Made by a program: the position numbers and the translations under genes | The notes under the pieces: model-generated | Told to the model about the DNA's origin: nothing | Seen by the model: only the letters and a program-made list of their open reading frames with translations | Databases searched by the model: none | Part shown: piece by piece, positions 57,365 to 64,000 of the stretch | Layout: every line of letters begins with the position of its first letter | Numbering within the stretch: the stretch's first letter is position 1 | NCBI GenBank assembly: GCA_028343215.1 | Contig: JAOLYB010000003.1 | Span: 22,854 to 86,853, forward strand | From: Candidatus Nitrosopelagicus sp. | GTDB taxonomy: Archaea > Thermoproteota > Nitrososphaeria > Nitrososphaerales > Nitrosopumilaceae | Reading direction: 5' to 3' | DNA length: 64,000 bases

Positions 57365-59959
57365 CTAATTCCAGAAAAATTGATCCAAGCCAGTTTGTTT
57401 AGGTTTTCCAAGAATGGTGTCGAAATCTAGATCCATGGATGATGTTATTTGTTCCAAAGTACTTTCCATAAACTCCATGTATTTCCCAGAGTCGATTTCA
57501 TCTTGTCTTGCTAGTTCCACTGGTTTTACGCCCGGTTTATTGAGTATTTTAACATATGATATGATATCTCCTTTTTTTATCTCTCTCGTGGTTTCAAGTT
57601 GTTTTGCTGCTCGTATGTGTTGAGGAATTGTTTTTACATATTCTGATAAGGCCTTACTGAGTGTCACATTAAATGTTAATTCTTTTAATGGAATACTTTT
57701 GTCTTGAACTTTTTTTGCATAAATGGCAATTTTATCACTTACCTTCTTCTTTGCATTTTCGAATTCTTCTTCATTTTGAACTTCTGCAAGTATGTCTAAT
57801 AATTCATAAAATAATGTTTTGATGAATGGAGGTGTATGTGATTTTTTACCTGTTAATCCTTTTACATCAACTTTTCCATTTTTTGTAACGCCAAAATAAT
57901 TTTTCTTTCTATTGCTCAATACTACGTATCTATACTCTTTGTCAATCTCTAACTCAACACCGTGATCTTTTTTTGCCAGTTTTATGACATCTTCGATTTG
58001 TTGTACGGTTGGTTTTTTCACAAAAAGTGAATCTGTATCTCCGTATAGGACCTCTAATTGCATACCTTTGCATTTCTCAATTGTATTCATAATGATGTGT
58101 CTTCCTAATGCAGTAGTTGCTTCTGCTGCTGGAAGAAAGTATAGTGGAAATATTTCTGCGCCCATTACACCGTAACTTGCATTAAGAATAACTTTCAGGG
58201 CTTGACTTACTACGGTATACAGTTGTTTTTGTTCATCTGTTATGTTTTCTTTTTTTGAAAGACTTTTGTAATAATTTACACGTAAATCACGTAATGATCC
58301 TATAATTAATGATGTCAATCCATTTTTCTTTGTACACCTCCAATGAGCTGTTCCTGGTATTGTATTCTTTTTACATTCTTCATGAGGACATCTAACTGTT
58401 TCATATGACAGATTATTCACTTTGATTATGCTTGGATATAGACTAGCAAAGTCCATCACTGTTACATCAAAATGAACGCCTTCTACTGGCTCTATGACCA
58501 GCCCTCCTCGATATTTTTTATCTTTGATTACTGCATCATTTGCCATCCCTGATGATTTTTCTTCAATTTCATTTCTTCTTGGAATGAGGAAATTATTTTT
58601 TCTATGTTCATAATATAGGAGACTACGAATCCATTGTGAAACGCCCATTCTTGAAATATCATCAATTGGCATTCTTGCAATTCTGGTAATTACAACTAGA
58701 AGATTCATGAGTAAATCTTGATTAAAACTCGTTAGCTTGTATGTTAGGTATGCATCATTTTGGCAATATTTCGCAATCTGATAATAGGTCATATTGTCAA
58801 TTTCTACACCATAATCCATTTTCTGTTCTCCCAAAACTCCTTTTGAAACACTATTGAGAGAAAAATCACTATATTTTTGTGAAAATACGTAAATCTGAAA
58901 TGCTTTGTTTGAAAATGTTCGATACAAATCAAGATGTACACCTTTTGTTAGAGTTGCAGAATCTCTCATCATGTATAACGGATTTATTTCATCAGAAATA
59001 CCTAGTCTTTTTGCACGATTGTATAAGTAAGGAAGATCAAATCCATCTCCATTGTATGTAATCAGCACCGGATATTTTTTTACTAATTCGAAGGCGTCTT
59101 CAATTAATTTTTTTTCCTGATCTTTTTCATAAAATATCACTTCGATATTTTTGTCTAAATCATTTACTCCTTCTTCAATTCCATCTCTTTTTAAAACAAA
59201 AACTCGTCTCATTCCATCGCTTGCTTCAAATCCTATGGCTGTGACTTTTTTATCTGCAATTTTGACATCTGGAAGTCTTCCGTCTGTTTCTACCTCTATA
59301 TCTAAACTCATTCTTTTAATTTTTGGTACAGGCTGGTCTAGAAGCTCAGCCCAATTCGAAACCTCCTCTTGGAATTGTTTTGTATCTGTCATTCCTGTAT
59401 TTGCTAATTTATCAAAAAGCATACTCTTCATTGCTAAATTGGTCTCATCAGACATCTCAAAGTCATGCGGAATTATAGTATCATTTTCAATTCTATAGTA
59501 TTTTCCAATAATTAATGAATTATCATAAAGATATGTTTCATAATATTTGATATCTGATTCCCATGCTTCTACTACATTTCTGATACTCTGTGTAGTTTGT
59601 GTACCTCCTATCGCCAATGGGTCTGTGACGATAATTTTTGAAACTGGAATTTCTTTGTCTTTTAATGTATCAATCTTTTTTACAGTTTTGATTTCTACTA
59701 CATCGTCTCTTTCTGACAGAAAATCTAAATCTTCTGGTGCCATTTTTGAAAAGCAATATGGCTGATGACCTGTTTTGTCTTCCCACAGATAGATTTTCTC
59801 TGATTCGGGATTATAGAATTTGAGGCTAACTTTCTTTGTTTTTCCATTGTATGAAGCAGAAATTAATAATGAATTTGGTATATTTGCTACTTTATCTTGT
59901 TTGAAATCTTCTACAGCTTCCATGTCTATTTCTTTGAGGATATCATTTCTCTTGCCCAT
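57365..59959 (-). CDS. polB: Family B DNA polymerase
   Basis: SLDIEVETDG exonuclease motif; DFASLYPSIIKVNNLSYETV; YGDTDSLFV; C-terminal QTGLDQFFWN PIP-like motif. Confidence 0.97.
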   Translation of the reverse strand: MGKRNDILKEIDMEAVEDFKQDKVANIPNSLLISASYNGKTKKVSLKFYNPESEKIYLWEDKTGHQPYCFSKMAPEDLDFLSERDDVVEIKTVKKIDTLKDKEIPVSKIIVTDPLAIGGTQTTQSIRNVVEAWESDIKYYETYLYDNSLIIGKYYRIENDTIIPHDFEMSDETNLAMKSMLFDKLANTGMTDTKQFQEEVSNWAELLDQPVPKIKRMSLDIEVETDGRLPDVKIADKKVTAIGFEASDGMRRVFVLKRDGIEEGVNDLDKNIEVIFYEKDQEKKLIEDAFELVKKYPVLITYNGDGFDLPYLYNRAKRLGISDEINPLYMMRDSATLTKGVHLDLYRTFSNKAFQIYVFSQKYSDFSLNSVSKGVLGEQKMDYGVEIDNMTYYQIAKYCQNDAYLTYKLTSFNQDLLMNLLVVITRIARMPIDDISRMGVSQWIRSLLYYEHRKNNFLIPRRNEIEEKSSGMANDAVIKDKKYRGGLVIEPVEGVHFDVTVMDFASLYPSIIKVNNLSYETVRCPHEECKKNTIPGTAHWRCTKKNGLTSLIIGSLRDLRVNYYKSLSKKENITDEQKQLYTVVSQALKVILNASYGVMGAEIFPLYFLPAAEATTALGRHIIMNTIEKCKGMQLEVLYGDTDSLFVKKPTVQQIEDVIKLAKKDHGVELEIDKEYRYVVLSNRKKNYFGVTKNGKVDVKGLTGKKSHTPPFIKTLFYELLDILAEVQNEEEFENAKKKVSDKIAIYAKKVQDKSIPLKELTFNVTLSKALSEYVKTIPQHIRAAKQLETTREIKKGDIISYVKILNKPGVKPVELARQDEIDSGKYMEFMESTLEQITSSMDLDFDTILGKPKQTGLDQFFWN

Positions 59960-60444
59960 TTCTCAATTTTCTCTTTATTCAAAATTTCAATTTCAACTCC
60001 TGCTTCTTTAATTAAATCATAATCTGTTTCTGGATATTCATCAAGACATACAAATTTTCGTATTCCTATTGTTATGGCCATTTTTGTACATTCTAAACAA
60101 GGAACAAATGTGGAATACAATATGGCTCCTTTTGTTCCTGCCTCTATACCTAAAATTGCACAATGCATGATTGCATTAGCTTCTGCATGATTACAGACAC
60201 ATCTTCCAAGACCTTCTCCTGATTTGACTTTACCTTCCATTCTGTCTTTACATCTTTGACAGCCGCCTTCAAAACAATTCTTTATTCCTGGCGGTGTTCC
60301 ATTATATCCTGTGGCAAGCTGTCGGTGATCTCTAACTATTACTGCACCTACACTTCTTGTTATGCAGTTTGATCTTAACGCTGCAAGTTTTGCCTGAAGC
60401 ATAAAGTATTCGTCCCACCCAGGTCTTTCAAAACTATCAGACAT
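59926..60444 (-). CDS. Deoxycytidylate (dCMP) deaminase-like protein
   Basis: RSVGAVIVRDHRQLATGYNGTPPGIKNC, HAEANAIMH, PCLECTKMAI. Confidence 0.93.
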   Translation of the reverse strand: MSDSFERPGWDEYFMLQAKLAALRSNCITRSVGAVIVRDHRQLATGYNGTPPGIKNCFEGGCQRCKDRMEGKVKSGEGLGRCVCNHAEANAIMHCAILGIEAGTKGAILYSTFVPCLECTKMAITIGIRKFVCLDEYPETDYDLIKEAGVEIEILNKEKIEKWAREMISSKK

Positions 60445-60512
60445 GGGAATTATTTAATCTGCCAACATATAACCTCTAAGTGACTTTTAATCAATTGTAA
60501 ACCATAAATGAT

Positions 60513-62036
60513 ATGATTCTCTGTTCTCACTTTATGGGATCGGAATATTATCAGCACAAATTGATTAAGCAAAACTCTATTGAGTTACGAGATTATCAGA
60601 CTAATCTTGCTAATGATGCAAAAAATGAAAACTCGTTAATTGTTTTACCTACAGGTCTTGGAAAAACTACCATTGCATTACAGATTATGGCTCACGTGTT
60701 GTCTCAGAATAAAGGGGGTGTTTTACTATTGGCCCCAACACGTGTTCTTGTCAACCAACATTTTGATTTCCTTAAAGAAAATTTACTATTAGATGATATT
60801 GGAATTGTAACTGGTGAGGATTTGATAAACAAACGAAAAAAATCCTGGATGAATAGTGTGATATGTGCAACGCCTGAAATTACTCGTAATGATTTAGAAC
60901 GAAATATGATTGACACTGATCAGTTCAGTTTAGTGATATTTGATGAGGCTCATAGGGCTGTTGGTGATTATGCATATACTGGCATTGCAAATCATTTCAA
61001 AGAAAAATCACTCATACTTGGAATGACTGCAACACTTCCAAGTGAGAAAGCAAAGGCCACTGAAATTATCGTATCTCTTGGAATACAGAATATTTTACAA
61101 AGAAATGATGAAAGCCCTGACGTTCAACCGTATATTCAAAAAACAAACACTGAATGGATTATGGTTGATTTGCCACCTGAGATGAAAGCAATCCAAAAAT
61201 GTCTTCAACTTGCATTAGATGAACGTTATACAACATTAAGAAAAAATGGAATTCAAATTGGACAAAACAAATCTCTCTCTACATTACTTAGAATTCGTCA
61301 GTACGTATTAACGCAAAATCGTATTTCTGCAAAACCATTGTTCACTGCAATTAGAATCACATATGCACTAAATATTTTTGAGGCTCATGGCATCACATCT
61401 TTTCTAAAATTTTGTGATAGAACCAAATCAAAAAAAGGTGTTGGAATTAAAGATCTTTTTGAAAAAGATCCAAATTTTATGCGTGCTATTGAATTAGCTA
61501 ATTTTGCAAAATCTCAAGGAATTGAACATTCAAAACTTCCAAAATTAAAAGAGGTTATTGCTTCTGTTAAAGATAAAGTTCTAATTTTTACAAGTTATCG
61601 GGATTCTGTAAATGTAATAAATGAAACACTACAAAAAATGGGAATCAACTCTGAAATTCTAATTGGTAAAGCAGGTGATACTGGCTTAAAACAACAAAAA
61701 CAGATTGAAACCGTTCAACGATTTAGAGATGGCTTAACTCAGGTTCTTGTTGCAACTCGTGTTGGCGAAGAAGGATTGGATATATCTGAAGTAAATTTGG
61801 TAATTTTTTATGATAATGTTCCAAGTTCAATTCGTTTTGTACAAAGAAAGGGAAGAACTGGAAGAAAAACAGAAGGAAGATTAGTTGTTCTAATTGCAAA
61901 AGATACCATTGATCAAGTATACTATCACATCGGTCAAAGGAAAATTAAATCTGCTAAACAGATGGGTGAAAAATTAGCAAAAAAACTTGAAAAAAATGAA
62001 TTACCTTCTACTGAATCTCTGGACAGTTTTCTCTAA
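60513..62036 (+). CDS. Hef/FANCM-like superfamily 2 helicase (no nuclease domain)
   Basis: LPTGLGKTTIALQIMAHVL, FDEAHRAVGDYAYT, GMTATLPS, VLVATRVGEEGLDI, RKGRTGRKTEGRLVVL. Confidence 0.94.
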   Translation: MILCSHFMGSEYYQHKLIKQNSIELRDYQTNLANDAKNENSLIVLPTGLGKTTIALQIMAHVLSQNKGGVLLLAPTRVLVNQHFDFLKENLLLDDIGIVTGEDLINKRKKSWMNSVICATPEITRNDLERNMIDTDQFSLVIFDEAHRAVGDYAYTGIANHFKEKSLILGMTATLPSEKAKATEIIVSLGIQNILQRNDESPDVQPYIQKTNTEWIMVDLPPEMKAIQKCLQLALDERYTTLRKNGIQIGQNKSLSTLLRIRQYVLTQNRISAKPLFTAIRITYALNIFEAHGITSFLKFCDRTKSKKGVGIKDLFEKDPNFMRAIELANFAKSQGIEHSKLPKLKEVIASVKDKVLIFTSYRDSVNVINETLQKMGINSEILIGKAGDTGLKQQKQIETVQRFRDGLTQVLVATRVGEEGLDISEVNLVIFYDNVPSSIRFVQRKGRTGRKTEGRLVVLIAKDTIDQVYYHIGQRKIKSAKQMGEKLAKKLEKNELPSTESLDSFL

Positions 62037-62380
62037 GGGTTATCTTTTTTATCTTCGTCTGAGGTTTTCTTATCTCCGCCAGGTCCTAACATCTCTTCGG
62101 GCTTCACATCGTTATCCCATGTACCTCTAATCCCTTTGAGTAGAGCAATTCCACCTGCAGCTAAAATACCAATAACTCCTACAAACATCAAATTCCTATC
62201 TTGTAATCGTTCTTCACAATCAATTTTGACTGGAACATTTTCATCTGTATAATCATAACATTCTGTAAATTCATTGGTTTGAATTGTAATATCTTGATAC
62301 TGAGTTCCAAAAACTGCCATTACGATAAATCCTACAGATAATACCGCTACACCGATCATCACAAAACGTATGTCACTCAT
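62033..62380 (-). CDS. Two-TM membrane protein, hypothetical
   Basis: 115 aa with two hydrophobic helices and a charged tail. Confidence 0.65.
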   Translation of the reverse strand: MSDIRFVMIGVAVLSVGFIVMAVFGTQYQDITIQTNEFTECYDYTDENVPVKIDCEERLQDRNLMFVGVIGILAAGGIALLKGIRGTWDNDVKPEEMLGPGGDKKTSDEDKKDNP

Positions 62381-62478
62381 TGCTAAATCTAGACATAAAC
62401 AATATTTTAAGGAATTTGTAAAATCCGCTATACTTTTCTAGAAAAAGCGTATATTGCACTTGACGAGTATTACTACAA

Positions 62479-64000
62479 ATGACAAAGTGGGCAGATTTTG
62501 TAGTTAGCGCAATCAAAAAAGGATCTGGTCTTTCAAACATTTCCCATGTGCAAATCCATGAAGATCTGGAACATGGTTTCGGCCGCCCTGAATTAATTGA
62601 TAAATATCAATTATCATCAAAAATACAAAATGGCATATCATTTGTTACAGTCCATAAAAAAAATGAAAATGAATGGACTATAGGAAAAACTATTCGAACA
62701 TATGTCAAAAATGGTGAAGCGTACATTCGTACTGATGATAACAAAGTTGACGGTGATAATCTTGGTCACATGCCATTAGTTGATGAATTAGAGATAGTCT
62801 TTGCAGAGATAAAAAAAGAAGAACCTACTCCTACTCCAAAATCAATACCTGAACCAATACCAGAACCTGAACCAATACCAGAACCTGAACCAGAACCCGA
62901 ACCAGTTAAAGAAGAACTAATATCAAAAATAAATGAAAATGATGGCGATTATGAATATGAAGATTCAAGACGAGAAACTTTAGCAAAAGAGGCACAGAAG
63001 GCTAATTCAAAAAAATCTATGCCTGAAAATTGGACCGATAAATCAAAAGAAGTTTCACATTGGAACGAAGATGGTACATTTAACAGTTCTTTCAAAAAAG
63101 AACAAAAGAAAGAATTTCTTGAATATGAGAAAGAGTATCTTGAACAATTTGAAAAAGGTAAATCTAAAAGTAAAAAATTAAAAGAAAAATTAAAAGAAAC
63201 TGAACAAGAACAACATGAGGCTAGAATCTCTAGACGTTTAGAACTTGAAAAAGCATCTGGAAAAGATTATAAAAAATTATTATCTGAATTAGAACCTAAA
63301 ATACCTGACATTGAACCTGAACCAAAGGTCACCTCCAAGGCTCCTGAAAAGAAAAGTGAATCTAAATCAAAACCCTCTGTAGAAAGTCGTATTTCTGGTA
63401 TGATCAAACGTGTAACTTCTACTAAAGAAACTTCTACCAAAACTGCAGATGACACAAGAAATTTCATTAGGAAAAAACGCACAACTGTAGAATCCAAAAC
63501 ACCTCCTCAATCAGAAGTAAAATCTGAGCCAAAAGTGGAATCAAAATCTAAAGCAAAATCACAACCTACATCTGATAATGTTACTGAGAATGTAAAACGA
63601 GAAGAACTAGCAAAAGAGGCATTAGCAACACGTTCTAACAAAACTTTACCAAAAGGATTCAATGAAGAATCCACTTCTGGAGGTCCACACGCTCATGATG
63701 AAAAACTCGAGAAGGCAGAAGTGAAAACTAAAGATGATTCAAAAAATGAACAAATTAAAAAAGAATTAGCTATGGTAAAAGCCGAAAAAGATGAGGCTAT
63801 AAGACAAGAACGGAAACAACATGAAAAAGAAATTGAAGAATTAAAAATCCAAATCATGGCTGAAGCAAAAAAACAGGCTGAAGAAGAGGCTCAATTAATG
63901 CGTGATAATTTACAAAAAGAAATTGATGCTGCAAATGCTGCACAGGAACAACTACGTAAAGAAGTTGAAGAAATTAAACTTGTAAAAGAAAAATTAGAAA
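62479..64000 (+). CDS. Large charged coiled-coil protein with DUF3892-like N-terminus (truncated by window end)
   Basis: Open frame from ATG 62479 to the window end, not in ORF track: MTKWADFVVSAIKKGSGLSNISHVQIHEDLEHGFGRPELIDKY...PIPEPIPEPEPIPEPEPEPEPVKE...; coiled-coil C-terminal part. Confidence 0.85.
   Translation, partial: MTKWADFVVSAIKKGSGLSNISHVQIHEDLEHGFGRPELIDKYQLSSKIQNGISFVTVHKKNENEWTIGKTIRTYVKNGEAYIRTDDNKVDGDNLGHMPLVDELEIVFAEIKKEEPTPTPKSIPEPIPEPEPIPEPEPEPEPVKEELISKINENDGDYEYEDSRRETLAKEAQKANSKKSMPENWTDKSKEVSHWNEDGTFNSSFKKEQKKEFLEYEKEYLEQFEKGKSKSKKLKEKLKETEQEQHEARISRRLELEKASGKDYKKLLSELEPKIPDIEPEPKVTSKAPEKKSESKSKPSVESRISGMIKRVTSTKETSTKTADDTRNFIRKKRTTVESKTPPQSEVKSEPKVESKSKAKSQPTSDNVTENVKREELAKEALATRSNKTLPKGFNEESTSGGPHAHDEKLEKAEVKTKDDSKNEQIKKELAMVKAEKDEAIRQERKQHEKEIEELKIQIMAEAKKQAEEEAQLMRDNLQKEIDAANAAQEQLRKEVEEIKLVKEKLE

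Noticed and set aside
62860-62910. ccagaacctgaaccaatacca repeats, considered as a CRISPR or tandem DNA repeat
   Set aside because: In-frame Pro-Glu (PEPEPIPEP) linker within the coiled-coil ORF; no spacer-repeat structure.
1-64000. Search by eye for defence islands, integrases, IS elements, CRISPR arrays and tRNAs
   Set aside because: No convincing candidate; SNF2, Hef-like and nuclease-like genes have plausible housekeeping roles and no defence-type neighbours.

Overview
The window is chromosomal DNA from an AT-rich archaeon. Gene content points to a marine ammonia-oxidising archaeon (Thaumarchaeota/Nitrososphaerota, Nitrosopumilus-like): two TFB paralogs, archaeal EF-2, deoxyhypusine synthase, family B DNA polymerase, helicase-only Hef, split B12-dependent methylmalonyl-CoA mutase with MeaB and epimerase, futalosine-type radical SAM protein and MqnD-like protein, and PEFG-CTERM and 'NAGWW'-repeat surface proteins. 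The taxon is inferred from families, not from a database search. The main accessory block (~39-50 kb) is a urea-use module: two SSS-family (DUR3-like) transporters, a fused urease beta-alpha gene, ureA, then divergent ureE-ureF-ureG-ureD and an HTH-CBS regulator. No rRNA, CRISPR array, IS element or prophage was recognised, and no tRNA was seen by eye. Several short genes absent from the supplied ORF track were read from the DNA: Zn-finger/Cys-His microproteins, tiny membrane proteins, and a large coiled-coil gene truncated by the window end. The observations most worth following are: (i) a recurrent intergenic TTAGCACTA motif; (ii) two paralogous charged coiled-coil proteins sharing 'DDTRNF(I/V)RK(K/R)R', one with a DUF3892-like N-terminus; (iii) a membrane J-domain protein whose ectodomain resembles that of a PEFG-CTERM surface protein; (iv) an SSS transporter-UspA fusion with a probable leaderless TTG start; (v) the UreB-UreC fusion; (vi) a SelB-like protein without GTPase motifs, overlapping a zinc-ribbon microprotein. 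I did not find convincing evidence for a wholly new defence or mobile system.
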